Assembly: GCF_001704415.2 (NCBI RefSeq)
Contig: NC_030817.1
Span: 48,655,550 to 48,719,549 of the forward strand
Source: Capra hircus
Taxonomy: Eukaryota > Chordata > Mammalia > Artiodactyla > Bovidae
Direction: 5' to 3'
Length of the DNA stretch: 64,000 nucleotides
Of this stretch, positions 36,085 through 48,544 are shown one piece after another; position 1 is the stretch's first letter; the number at the start of each line of letters is the position of its first letter. The notes below the pieces were generated by a model. The model ran no database searches. It saw nothing but the letters and a program-made list of their open reading frames with translations, and was not told where the DNA came from. The position numbers and the translations under genes are program-made.

Positions 36085-38051
36085 AAAATAAATCAGTAAT
36101 TAATAACCTAACAAAACAGAAAGCACCAAGCCCAGAGGAATTCACTGATGAATTCTACCAAACATTTAAAAAAGAAATTCTTTCAGTTCTTTCAGACAGT
36201 TCTTTCAGAAGATAATTACACCAAACTCTTTCAGAAGACAAAATCAAGTGAATCAATCACTCATTCTGTGAAACCAGCATTACCTTGATATCAAAACTAA
36301 ATGAATACATTATATACAAAAAAAAGCACAGACCAATATCTCTGATGAATATAGTAGTAAAAATTCTCAAAAAAATATTAGCAAATTAAAGCCAATGATG
36401 TGTAAAAAGAATTATATACCACAACCAAGTGGTATTAGCTCAAGTTTGTAAAGTTATTTCAATACTCAAAAATTAGTTAATGTGATCCAACATATCAACA
36501 GGTTAAAGAAGAAAAATCACATGATCATAACAATAGGTGCAGGAAAAACATTTAACAAAAACCAACACAAATTCATGATATAAACTAGGAACAGAGGGAA
36601 ACTTTCTCAACTTGATTAGAAACATCTACAAAAAAACCTACACCTCACATCACACTAACTGGTGGGAAACTAGATACTTTCCCACTAAGATCAGGAACAA
36701 ATAAATGATGTGCCCCTTCACCACTCCTTTTCAGCACTGTACTGAAGTCCTAGTTTATGTAATAAGACAACAAAAGGAAATAAAACATATACAGATTGGA
36801 AAAGAAGAAACAAAACTGTCTTTATTTGCAGATGACATGAGCATCTTTGTAGAAAATAAGTCTAAAAAAAATGACCAAAAAACTTCTGAACTAATTAGCA
36901 ATTATAGCAAGGTCACAGACTAAAAGGTTAATAAAGAAAAGTCAATTGTTTTCCTATATATCAGCAATGATTAAGTAGAATTTGAAATTAAAAAAAAAAC
37001 ACACAGTACTATTTACAATAGCACTCCCCAAAATGAAATACTTAACAAAATACATACAAGATCTGTATGAGGAAAACTACAAAACTCTGTTGAATGAATT
37101 CAAAGAAGAACTAAATAGATGGAGAGATACTCTATGTTCATGGATAGGAAGACTTAATATTGTCAAAATATCATATAAATTCAAGGCAATCCCAATCAAA
37201 ATGTCAGCAAATTACTTTGTGGCTATTGAAAACTGATTCTAAAGCTTACTATATAGAGACACAAAAAACCCAGAACAGCCAACAAAATATTAAGGGACAA
37301 GAACAAAGTTGGAGGACTGATAGTATCTCACTGTAAAACTATAATATTCTAGTGTGCCATTGGTGAAAGACAAACAGATCAGTGGAATAGTATAGAAACC
37401 CCAGAAATAGACCCACATAAATATGTAGGTTTTTGGCAAAGAGCAGGATAGTCTCTTCAACAAATGGTGCTGAAACAATGGGACATTCACATGCAAAAAA
37501 CATGAATCTAGACACAGAACTTACACCCCTCATAAAAATTAACTCAAAATGGTTCACAGACCTAAATGTAAAGTTATACAAATCCTATAAGATAACATAA
37601 GAGAAAATATAGATGCCCTTGGGTTTGGTGATGACCTTTAAATGTAGGCATGATTCATGAAAGAAATATAGTAACAGATAAACTGGACTTATAATTAGAA
37701 ACTTCTACTCTCTGAAAGACACTGTCAAAAGAATGAAAGAAAAGCCACAGACTGGGAGAAAATGCTTGCAAAGAATACATTTGTAAAGGATTATTATCCA
37801 AATATAAAAAGAATGCTGAAAATTCAGCCACAGGAAAATAACATGACTAAGAAATGGTCCAAAGACATTAGCAGACACCTCACCTCAGAAGATATACAGA
37901 TGGCATAATATCATATGTCATCAGGGAAATGCATATTAAAACAATAGTGAAACACTACATACATATAAGAATGACCAAAATCCAGAATACAGACAACACC
38001 AAATGCTGGTAAGGATATGGAACAATACGAACTCTTACTCATTGATGGTGG

Positions 38052-38148
38052 GATACCTGTGGCGGATTCATGTTGATGTATGGCAAAACCAATACAATAT
38101 TGTAAAGTAATTAACTTCCAATTAAAATTAATAAATGTATATTAAAAA
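38052..38148 (+). repeat. Bovine L1 tail nested in older L1
   Basis: 'gtggcggattcatgttgatg' through 'aaccaatacaatattgtaaa' to an A-run is the last 100 bp of a young bovine L1. Older L1 sequence resumes on both sides. Confidence 0.75.
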
Positions 38149-38394
38149 AAACTAATATAGTCATTTCAGAAGACATCTGGGTAGTTTCTTAAAAAAATTC
38201 AACTTACTCTTGCCATATGATCCAGCAATCACACTCCTTGGGATATTTCCAGAGAAGCTGAAAAATTACATCTGCACAAAAACCTGCACACAGATATTTA
38301 TAGCAGGTTCATCCACAACTGCCCAAACTTGGCAACAACCAAGATGTTCCTCAGTAGGTGAATAAACTAAGGTATATACAGACAGTGGAATACC

Positions 38395-38536
38395 AGCTAA
38401 ACCACCAGGGAAGCCCAAGAATACTGGAGGGAGGAGCCTATCCCTTCTCCAGCGGATCTTCCCGACCCAGAAACTGAACTGAGGTCTCCTGCATTGCAGG
38501 CGGATTCTTTACAGGCTGAACTACCAGGGAGACCCA
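38395..38536 (-). repeat. Bov-tA SINE, truncated, nested in L1
   Basis: The reverse complement reads 'gtctccctggtagttcagcc' and 'gacctcagttcagtttctgg'. The L1 words 'gtatatacagaca' flank it on both sides (38372-38384 and 38540-38552), which suggests a target duplication of about 13 bp. Confidence 0.8.
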
Positions 38537-39589
38537 GGGTATATACAGACAACAGTATATTATTTAGCACTAAAAAAAAAATCAAGCAGTTATCAAACTA
38601 TGTAAAAGGATGAAGGAAACTTAAATGAGTATTATTAACACTAAGTTAAAGAAGCCCAACTGAAAAGGCTACATACTGTATGATTTCAATTATGTGACAT
38701 TCTGGAAAAAGCAAAACTATAGGGACAGCAGAAAGATTATGGGTTGCCAGGGACAGGGGATGGAGGGATAAAGATGCAAAACACAGAGGATTTTTAGGGC
38801 AGTGAAACTACTCTGTATGACACTATAATCGTGGGAACATGACATTTTAAAATTGTCCAAACCTACAGAATATACACCACCAAGAATGGACCCTAAATTA
38901 AACTATGGACTCTGGATGATAGTGATATGTCAAAATTGACTGACTGTAATGAATGGACCACTTTGGTGGGGAATACTGATAATGGAGGAGGCTGCATAGG
39001 CCGGGGTAGGGAATATAGGAAATCTCTGTACCTCTGCTCACTAATGCTATGAATCTAAAACTTAGCTCTAAAAAAATAAAGTCTATTTAAAATACACCTT
39101 TTGAGAAGTCTGGAATTGTTTAGTCTACAAATTGAACAGAAGGAATCTATCACCTTAGGGCTAGAAGCTGACTCTGTCAATGACATAAGGTAAGTAAGGC
39201 TGTCTCTTCTGAATCAGCATTTTCAATGAGAGGGGAAAAAAATAATAGGGCCACTTTCTTTAGCACTACCAGTTACTGCATAAAAAGTGGTTTGTGGTCC
39301 ACTTGGAGGGCTTTCTAGATTTTAATTCTCTTCTTCTATTAATTTGCTGAGTTATTTCTTCCTTTTGAATAGCAAGTCTTGACATAGTTTTGTCTCCAAG
39401 AATATGCATAGTCAAAACTGAGTATAAGTGAAAAGATCTGAGCTTTAATTTTTAATAGGGCTTTGGAAAAACTGTGTTCATTTGAAAAATGTATATTGAT
39501 ATTTGGTTTAGAGTCTTGGAAAGAAATGCTCCCCCAGATTTCTAGTCTGTATTTTCACACTACTTTTTAATGTGTCCTTTCCATGTGTT

Positions 39590-40137
39590 TCCTGTTCAAT
39601 CAGTCCAGTCACACAGTTGTGTCCGACTCTTTGCGACCCCATGGACTGCAGCACACATGGCTTCCCTGTACATCATCAACTTCCGGAGCTTGCTCAGACT
39701 CATGTCCATCAAGTTGGTGATGCCATCCAACCATCTCATGCTCTGTCGTCCCCTTCTCCTCCTGTCTTCAATCTTTCCCAGCATCAGGGTCTTTTCAGAT
39801 GAGTCAGTTCTTCACATTAGATGGCCAAAGTACTGGAGTTTCAGCTTCAGCATCAGTCCTTTCAACAAATATTCAGGACTAATTCCTTTAGGATGGACTG
39901 GTTGGATCTCCTTGCAGTCCAAGGGACTCTCAAGAGTCTTCAGCACAGTTCAAAAGCATCAATTCTTTGACACTCAGCTTTCTTTATAGTCCAACCCTCA
40001 CATCCATACATGACCACTGGAAAACCATAGCTTTGACTAGATGAACCTTTGTCAGCAAAGTAATGTCTCTGCTTTTTAATATGCTGTCTAGGTTGATCAT
40101 AGCTTTTCTTCCAAGAAGCAAGCATCTTTTAATTTCC
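39590..40137 (-). repeat. BovB LINE 3' fragment
   Basis: The reverse of BovB ORF2 end and tail (motifs WLDGITNLMDMSL, RRIDAF-like and CEGWTIKKAE). 5' truncated at about 40137. Confidence 0.9.
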
Positions 40138-40229
40138 TATTACTTAACGTTAACCTGGATTCTTAGATTTATATATGATTCAGATTGTACATATAAAAAA
40201 TAACTATTATGTTATGCACTGTATTACCT

Positions 40230-40480
40230 TATAGTTTAAAGTACACCTTCATATACTCTCACAACAATATAAGGCAAACAATAATAGTCACTTTTTACTG
40301 AGCACCAACTATTTGCCAAACAGATAAAAAATTTCCAATCTTCAAAACAAGTTTCATATCCTTCTCATTCCCTAAACATGAAATTAAGATGCAGAGAAGC
40401 TTTAAGAGGAATTAATACAGCTAATTCGTTATTGAGCACATTTTCACACTACCAGGAAATTAGGAAGGTAGATATCCCAG
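40230..40480 (-). repeat. Possible MIR-like remnant
   Basis: Fragments such as 'ttttactgagcaccaactat' and 'gatgcagagaagctttaag' resemble MIR. Very diverged; the orientation is a guess. Confidence 0.3.
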
Positions 40481-40924
40481 ATATTTGAACTCTCAAGGCA
40501 GCTCTGTGGTAATTAAGGTGGAGGTAAGGTGTAGTTAGCTCTAAGCCCTAATTCTAACTTTTCTTTTAGGTTCTGAAGACAGCCTCAATCATGTTGGTAA
40601 CAAACATATTATCAAAAATTATCTGATTAAAGAAATAGAAAATCCTATGCCTAATAATTGGCTCACTCAGCCCCAAAGTGAATGAACATCATAATACAGA
40701 TGAAGAATTAGACAGACACATGTTAAAGGAGAGAGCTATGTCAATACTAAGATGACCTAGATGATTTAGAAAGAGATCCAGTCAAAACAGTCCAGAACTA
40801 CTGTTAATTTTGTTAAAAAATGATGACTGCATGGTACTTTGTATATTTAAACAGTCCTTCTCCATTACAGATCCACTCCAAGTATTTATGGTAAAATTAT
40901 AAGATATATGGGATTTACAAAAAA

Positions 40925-41605
40925 AAAAAAAAAAAAAAGGAGGGAAGGACATGGAACCAACCTAAATGTCCATTGACAGAGAAATGGATAAAGAAGACAT
41001 GGTACCAATGGAATATTACTCAGCCATAAAAAGGAACAAAATAATGCCATTGGCAGTGACATGGATGGACCCAGAGATTGTCATAGTGAGTGAAGTGAGT
41101 CAGACAAAGTCAAACACCGTATAATATCGCTTATATGTGGAATCTAAAGAAATGGTACAAATGAACCTATTTACAGCACAGAAGTTGAGTCACAGATGTA
41201 GAAGACAATCTCCTGGCTATAGGGTGGGGGGAGAGGGATAAAACACGAGACTGAGACTGACATATACACACTGCTGCTGCTGCTAAGTCGCTTCAGTCGT
41301 GTTCAACTCTGTGTGACCCCAACTAGTAAGAACTTACTGTAGAGTACAAAGTGTACATATATATGTATGTATAACTGACTCACTTAGCAGAAACTAACAC
41401 AACATTGTAAATCAACTATACTCCAGTAAAAATTAATTTTAAAAGGAGGGGGAAAGATGGATTACCTGATTGACAAGATGTTAGTAACTACTGAAACTCA
41501 AGAGTTCACTGCGGGCATACATGGGGGATCACTGCATTATTCTTTCTACTTTTGTGCCTGTTTGAAATTTTCCACAATAAAAACTTTAAAAATATTTGAG
41601 AAAAA
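40925..41605 (+). repeat. L1 3' end with a 50-bp Bov-tA scar
   Basis: Starts after a poly(A) of about 18 bp with 'gaaccaacctaaatgtccat', 'ggaatattactcagccataa' and 'aacattgtaaatcaactata'. A 50-bp reverse SINE end ('gctaagtcgcttcagtcgtg') is inserted at about 41271-41319. A further old L1-type end ('gaaattttccacaataaaaa') follows. Confidence 0.8.
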
Positions 41606-42314
41606 AAAGACCTATGGTTTACTATGATTTAGGTAGTTTATGATATAATAGTTATTGAAGAGAAATAAAACTCAAAGAGTGTTGTAGGAGGTAGAAACAC
41701 ACAGAATGCATTATTTGATCATAAAGTTAATCAGAAAGAAGAAAGTAAATATAAGTGTTGGATCACAACTCAGAAGAAAAGAAAAAGAAAAGTCTGAAAG
41801 ATAAACTGGTTCTCTAGAAATATGCTTAAATAATCCCTGAACCTCACTTTCACTCAACAATGGCAAGAAAAAAGGACTTGATTTGGACTTGAACAGGATT
41901 TGATCTGTTCTTCAGAGAGTAAAAGTTATTCATCAGGTAGTAGTCTAAGCGGAAGTTTTTCTTTAGACAACTCTCTTTTTGTCCTTTTATTTTTACTAGA
42001 ATAACCTTCCCCAAGCAGTTTTATTTATCTTGTAGATTTCCCCTAATGCAGTGTGGACTGAAGTCTTCCTGGTTAGAAATGCAGAAAAGGGCTTTAGAAT
42101 ACAACACTGGAGCTGAGTTTTGGTCCAAATATGACATTTATTTGACTTATGATCCTGACTAAATAATTTTTAACTTTTCTGATCTTTTTCTCTTATTTGT
42201 AATATGGAGATAATCACTGACACAAAGAGTTTTTTGAAATGTGGTACATAACACGATATGTTGACTGATTCAACCTTTCACAGATATTGGGTCAAAGTTT
42301 AAAAAAGAACATAT

Positions 42315-42560
42315 CATAAGCATACATATAGCTGATTCATTTTGCCATACAGCAGAAGCTAACACAACATTATAAAGCAACTATCTGTTGTTTAGTTGCT
42401 AAGTCATGTTTGACTTAGTAACCTCATGGGCTGTAGCATGCCAGGCTCATCCATCCCACTATCTCCTGGACTTTGCTGAAATTCATGTCTTTTGAGTTGG
42501 TGATGCAACTATACCCCAATAAAAATTTTTTAAAATAAAGTCTATTTTTTAAAGGGGAAA
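42315..42560 (+). repeat. L1 3' tail interrupted by BovB fragment
   Basis: 'agctgattcattttgccata' and 'aacacaacattataaagcaa' are followed, after the insertion, by 'accccaataaaaatttttt', the normal continuation of an L1 end. Confidence 0.82.
42377..42512 (-). repeat. 120-bp BovB tail with 8-bp target duplication
   Basis: The duplicated word gcaactat (42377-42384 and 42505-42512) flanks 120 bp of reverse-oriented BovB 3' end ('gctgtagcatgccaggctc', 'cttttgagttggtgatg'). The insertion point lies inside an L1 tail. Confidence 0.85.
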
Positions 42561-42999
42561 AAAAAAGGAATATATCAGAATTTTGTCCAAGTTAAAACAA
42601 TCATAGTTGAGGTGATGTCATGCCAGTGAGCCAGTGAGCATCCAATGTTCTACTCCACCATGGAGGCATTCTGGTCTCCTCTCCCTTCTGTCTGTACCAA
42701 AATACAGTTTTAACAGCTCTATCCTCTTCCTCTGAGGACAGGCACCCCCATTTACATTTAAATATACTGCCAAGAATTTAAGAGGTTGGGAGATGTGTTA
42801 AGGAAACCACATATTCTATTATAAAGGATGTTTAAATCTGGTCTTTCTGGGAGCATCTTCACTTCTAGAATATATATACACAATGTATTTCAGACAAGTT
42901 ATGCAAATCAGGCACCTTACGGACTGTATATTAATTAAATTATAATTAGTATCTCAAGAATTTGATAAGTAAATATCACTTTAAAGGCATGATTTACCT

Positions 43000-43740
43000 T
43001 GAATTAACTTAGTTTCAGAACTTGTGAAATCAATCACCTCCATTCCTAGTTTATCACTCACCACAGCTATGAAACATAACTGGGCAATCATTGCAAGTTT
43101 CTTCTCTGGAGAAAGTGACCTCTGAGACAAGACCTCCAGTTACTGACAGTTAGAAGACTCCTGACAATGAAGCTTACCATCTGAAAAGCCTCACCCAATT
43201 ACAGAGCATCCAGATAGCTTCATAGTGACTCACTCTCAAATATGAACAGACAGCCAAGGTTCACCAGACACCTGGAGGAAATTTTTCATCTAATAACAAA
43301 GAGAAACAAACAACAGCAGCAAAGTGACCCACAGGAACCAGACACAATGTAGGACCCATAACAAAACTCAAAAGAAAAAGCCTTAAGTAAAATATTCTCA
43401 GAGAAATAAGAGACTGCACTTCTAAAGCAAGAATAAAAATAAGGAATCATCAGAAAACAAGACAGAACTTTAGGAACTAAAGCAACCAAAATTTTAAAAT
43501 TAAAGAGAAGGGAACATTTGGGGGAAATCTTCCAGAAAGCAGAACAAGGAGGCAAAGAAACAGAAAACAGAAGAGAAAAGTAAATTATAAGATCAATCCA
43601 AGATGTACAAACTTGGGCTAATAGGAATTCTGGGGAGAGGGAACACAGAGAAAAAGGCAGAAAGGAAATCTTCAGTAAGAAAACACCTGAGTTTTAAAAC
43701 AAGCATCTGTGTCATCTTGATAAAAATTTGAATTAATTAA
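43000..43740 (+). repeat. HAL1/L1-like degenerate LINE
   Basis: A-rich sequence with 'ccagaaagcagaacaaggag' and related words, resembling the 5' part of old L1/HAL1. No intact frame. Confidence 0.4.
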
Positions 43741-44547
43741 AAATTATATAGACAAACCCATAACTCAGTTTTTAGGTGTTTACCTGCCTGAAGTAGGCAT
43801 ATGAACATTATTATATATTATGTTGTTTTCTGGTTCTTTATTTAAACAGATAATGCTGTCTTCTTGTCTAAAGCACAAACTCTTCAAAGCCAGGAATAAT
43901 ATTTGCCACTCACAGTAGGCACATATTCTATTTCTGATAAATACTTGTTAAACTCATTTGCTTAGAAGATAGCTTGAGTTTCCATTAAGCTCTGAGACTC
44001 CTTAAGAGGGTTCAGTCTTTCAGTCTTGGTACAAAAGGTAAAGGTCATTCTTAGCTAAAACAGTTACTTAAAACCCCAAGAAAAATGGTGAGAAATCAGC
44101 TGTTACATCAAGTCTGAAATGAAGTCATTTTATTAAACAATGATGAACTTAAAAGCTGGTCAAATGGCCTGTGTTTAAATATTCTTAAAACTTCTGATCC
44201 ATTCCATCTTCTTTTTTAGAAAACTTGATCTGAGCCTCTACCCAGACACACAGTTCTACGGCACCAGTTAGTGGAATATGTAGGCTATGAATCAGACTCC
44301 ACTGTGGAAACGAATCCTTGAGTCACGGTCATAATATTCCATTGGCATCCACCCCAGGGACAAGGTATTCATTTAAGAGTGCCACTCTTTCAAGCAGAGG
44401 ATGAAGCATCAAGAAGCTCCCACTCATCATTACAGTCAGCCCTCAGATATCCCAGTTTGGTTATCTGTTTGTGCGAGGTCGTCTGGTCACCCTCAGATTC
44501 TAGTCACCTACCAGATTCTACAGCCATCTCTACCCCATTACAAAGGG

Positions 44548-44680
44548 TCCCTTGGCTTCGATCATTAATTTAATGAATACTTAATGAGTGTCTATTTTGA
44601 GCTATGCACTGTTCTAGGTATTAAGGATCTAGCAGTCTCTGATTTAGGGAACAATATTCTAGTAAATGAGAGCCCAGAAA
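44548..44680 (+). repeat. MIR SINE fragment
   Basis: 'aatacttaatgagtgtctat' and 'gcactgttctaggtattaa' match the MIR 5' half. Confidence 0.6.
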
Positions 44681-44844
44681 AGATTATTCATTTGCTAACC
44701 CCTTCTCTAGATTCAACCAATTCTAGAAAATTTATATTTGCCTGCCTCTTTGCCTGCCTATCTCCCCACCTTCAACTTTTTTCTTGCTATGCTCCCTTTT
44801 TCTCATTGCTTAACGTGAAATGTTTAACATCTTTTATACTCCCT

Positions 44845-44977
44845 GATGGAGAAGGAAATGGCAACCCACTCCAGTATTCTTGCTTGTGAAATCCCATGGA
44901 CAGAGGAGCCTGGCAGGCTACCGTCCATGGATACGCAAACAGTCAGACATGACTTAGTGACTAAACACACACACATG
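44845..44977 (+). repeat. Bov-A SINE, split at its tail
   Basis: 'gatggagaaggaaatggcaa' to 'cagacatgacttagtgact' with an (AC)n tail. The same tail word resumes at about 45918 after the BovB, consistent with insertion of BovB into the SINE tail. Confidence 0.85.
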
Positions 44978-45918
44978 GAAAAACAGACTGGTTCCAAATA
45001 GGAAAAGGAGTACGTCAAGGCTGTATATTGTCACCCTGCTTATTCAACTTATATGCAAAGCACATCATGAGAAACGCTGGGGTGGAAGAAGCACAAGCTG
45101 GAATCAAGATTGCCGGGAGGAATATCAATAACCTCAGATAAGCAGATGACACCACCCTTATGGCAGAAAGTAAAGAGGAACTCAAAAGCCTCTTGATGAA
45201 AGGGAAAAAGGAGAGTAAAAAGTTGGCTGAAAGCTCAACATTCAGAAAACGAAGATCATGGCATCTGGTCCCATCACTTCATGGGAAATAGATGGGGAAA
45301 CAGTGGAAACAGTGTCAGACTTTATTTTTGGGGCCTCCAAAATCACTGCAGATGGTGACTGCAGCCATGAAATTAAAAGACACTTACTCCTTGGAAGAAA
45401 AGTTATGACCAACCTAGATAGCATATTCAAAAGCAGAGACATTACTTTGCCGACTAAGCTCTATCTAGTCAAGGCTGTGGTTTTTCCAGTAGTCATGTAT
45501 GGATGTGAGAGTTGGACTGTGAAGAAGGCTGAGCGCCGAAGAATCGATGCTTCTGAACTGTGGCGTTGGAGAAGACTCTTGAGAGTCCCTTGGACTACAA
45601 GGAGATCCAACCAGTCCATTCTGAAGGAGATCAGCCCTGGGATTTCTTTGGAAGGAATGATGCTAAAGCTGAAGCTCCAGTACTTTGGCCACCTCATGTG
45701 AAGAGTTGACTCACTGGAAAAGACTCTGATGTTGGGAGGGATTGGGGGCAGGAGGAGAAGGGGACGACAGAGGATGAGATGGCTGGATGGCATCACTGAC
45801 TCGATGGACGTGAGTCTGAGTGAACTCCGGGAGTTGGTGATGGACAGGGAGGCCTGACGTGCTGCAACTCATGGGGTCACAAAGAGGCGGACACGACTGA
45901 GCGACTGAACTGAACTGA
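44978..45918 (+). repeat. BovB LINE, 5' truncated
   Basis: Begins within the reverse-transcriptase domain (FQIGKGVRQG-like) and ends with the tail 'gcgactgaactgaactga'. The tyrosine codon of YADD is replaced by TAA (45139-45141). The downstream frame from 45258 is open for 147 codons but is only a fragment. Confidence 0.93.
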
Positions 45919-45924
45919 CACACA

Positions 45925-46444
45925 CATAGGCTTCCTGAATTTAGGCCATGAAGACCATAAAAACTCAGCTACCAATAAGATTTCTTCACTTGCTCCAATG
46001 GAAGATCAGTTCCTAAGATTTTCATGTATCAATTTATGCTTAAGAAGGAATATATACATTTAAGTAGCATCACAAAATTACACATAAAGGATTTTTTTCA
46101 CTTTCTCCTTATAGATCTATCAAAAGGATAGCTCATAGTAAGCACTGATTATAGATGGCATTTCATTTCATTACATAAACCAATGTAAGATTCAAACATT
46201 CTCAGTAGTACCCTAAACTGAGCTCTTGAATGGCTTTTGGTCCAAACAATCTCTTCTGTATTATGTGGTCTCAACCAGTAACTAGTGTAAATGTCCAAGT
46301 GGATTTAAAACGTCCTGCAAATCAGCTTAGCCCTGACCATGGTATACATACAGTTGTTCTTTATGCAAAAGTGGAAGACAGACTCGCTGGATATTTCAAC
46401 TATGAACTGTATTATTGTTCTCATTTTTTTTTTTAATGGTCTTA
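45925..46444. other. Intron, nothing recognised
   Basis: Unique-looking sequence. A short open frame at 46230-46436 has no family signature. Confidence 0.45.
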
Positions 46445-46625
46445 AGTCTTGCTTCTCAAAGTGTGTTTAAGGAATTTTAACAGCATTGGTATGACCTGGG
46501 AAGCATGTTAGATATATAGAACCCTCAGGCCCCACTCAGACCTACTATACCATAATCTGCCTTTTAATAAGATTTCTAGGAGATGTACACACACATGAAA
46601 ATTTGAAAGTTGGTAGTCCAAACGA
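46445..46625 (+). repeat. MER5A DNA transposon
   Basis: 'cttctcaaagtgtgtttaag', 'tgacctgggaagcatgttag', 'aggccccactcagacctact' match a near-complete MER5A. Confidence 0.8.
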
Positions 46626-48540
46626 TGACCTCATGAACTATTCTCTAATTGCAATCCTTAAAGCATTAGAAGGCAGCTTACCAACAAACATTTGAGAGAA
46701 AAGAGAGAAAAAAGGAAGCAGTCCTAGATATATTATTTTAGCTATATCATAAAATGCTATACTCAGCTTTGGTAAGAAGGACAAAAGATAAAAATTCAGT
46801 TAAGAATGTTTCTGTATTTAATGAACAACTGCATTTAAAGACACTGTCCCTTGTACCACCAATATTTTTGATATAAACTTCTTTTTGCTTGGTAATAACA
46901 AAATTTTTTAAGTGTTACAGTTTTATCTTAGACGTAATATATCTAAATCAAGAGAAAGCATGATCCTCCCCCCACCCCTAGATATTCCAGAACCTCACTA
47001 GAAACATCATGGGATCTTTTGGTCAAGGTGTTCTTTATTATGACCCACCCATGAATTGGGTTACAAGGTACATAAACATGCTAGTTTCTTGCCCTTCCAA
47101 GTTCTCAGAGCTGCTCTACTTATATTATACAGGTTTTTTAAGTTTCAGTGAAAGTAAAATTACTTTCCAACAGCTGCTGCTATGTTGAGAGCTTCCTCCC
47201 AATATCTCACTGAACAAGCACAGATGTGTTCACCTCTTATTTTGAAAAGCTCTTGTATCTCTCAGTGTTGGGTCTTTACCTGAGCATAGCCTTCCAGTCT
47301 CACATTTGGCCAACAAAGAATACCCAACCACACACTTGAGCAAGATTTCAGGTATTTTGTGGATATGCTGACAAGATCATTGGATCCTTTTCTCAGAACT
47401 CATTTGTTCTGCTACCCATCTTCCTGACCTCAACACATTGGCAGGCCACACCCAGGGACTCTGCCAAGACCCTTCTGCCCACAAAGGCTCTGATCCTAGC
47501 TTCTTCTTATCTATCCTGTTCCCTGTAAGGGAAGAGAAGATCTAGAAGGGACTGGCCTCACAACAGGTAGCTGCAGTGGGCTCCATATCCTGGAAGAAGC
47601 AGGTGACAGCAAGACAGAGGGCCTCTTCTCCAAGTAGTGTCTATGAAGCAGCCTTAAACCCTGACTTGTTTTCTACCTAGAAGCTCTATTTTTGTTTTGT
47701 CTTATTTTTGGTGGAAGGGAGGGGCAGGAGAAAATTTGAATAATGCTGTTCACCAAGAGTTATGCCTACTCATAGGCCATCTCACATTTTCACTCCTAAT
47801 TTTTTCCCTTCATTTCATATTGCTGGCTCTCCACTTCAGTTTTCTCTGCCTGTGCTCACTTATTCTATTGTTCTAAGGTGAAATAACAGGGAGCTACAGA
47901 ACTTTTTTTCTCCTGGAGAACAGGCTGAAATATTCTTGTAACAGACAATTTGTCTTATGCAGTTATATCCGCCTAACACCATGCATGTCCTCTACATTGT
48001 AGCCATTAAATATAAACCTTGTCTACACTAACTCATGACTATTTTTGTGACACTGAGCAAACAAGCGATGCCTGTTTTGCTTCCTTACCTCTTTCGTTCT
48101 TTTCTCATCCAGGCTTTCACACTATCCTCCTGAGCCTACTCCTAGTAAAGTCATGAAGACCTCCTACATTCAGTGGACACATAAATTCCATGGCACTGCG
48201 TGCTGCCCACCCTGAATTTTCCACTCTCTTTTCTTTCAGGCCTCTAAGCTCTTTTGGCCTCTCTGCCCCGCTAGTGACTCTTACTCTCCTTTTTATCTCC
48301 TCCTCCACTGTTTCTCCCAAGTTAGTAGCCCCCAGAACTCTGATTTATCACTCCTCCCATCTCACTGTCATGCTTTTTCCAGTCCATCCTTACCGAAGTC
48401 TGACTAGATGCTTAACTCCCAAGCTACATTTCCAGCTCTCACTCCTCTCCTGAGCCAGAGCCCGTATCTCCAACTACCCTACTTGACAGCAGTACTACCA
48501 GGGCAACTTCTCAGGACAAAAACTTAATGATTCATGGTTT
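46626..48540. other. Intron, no repeat recognised
   Basis: About 1.9 kb, somewhat more GC-rich between 47.2 and 48.5 kb. No exon is supported; open frames on both strands (48117-48453) overlap each other and look coincidental. Confidence 0.4.
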
Positions 48541-48544
48541 CTTC

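Larger units (their letters stand above)
36085..39095 (+). repeat. Old L1 LINE, ORF2 to 3' end, with insertions
   Basis: The first part is the RT and downstream region of L1 ORF2, with recognisable LFADDMSIF at about 36820-36850 (the FADD motif of the reverse transcriptase) and 'aggcaatcccaatcaaaat'. It continues to the 3' end near 39095. Stops break it throughout. A short bovine L1 tail (38052-38148) and a Bov-tA SINE (38395-38536) are inserted in it. Confidence 0.82.

Noticed and set aside
45258..45701. 147-codon open frame
   Set aside because: It is the C-terminal fragment of BovB ORF2 in a dead, 5'-truncated element, not an independent gene.
48117..48453. Overlapping open frames on both strands in a GC-richer patch
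   Set aside because: No similarity or splice signals could be recognised; opposed open frames in moderate-GC sequence are expected by chance.
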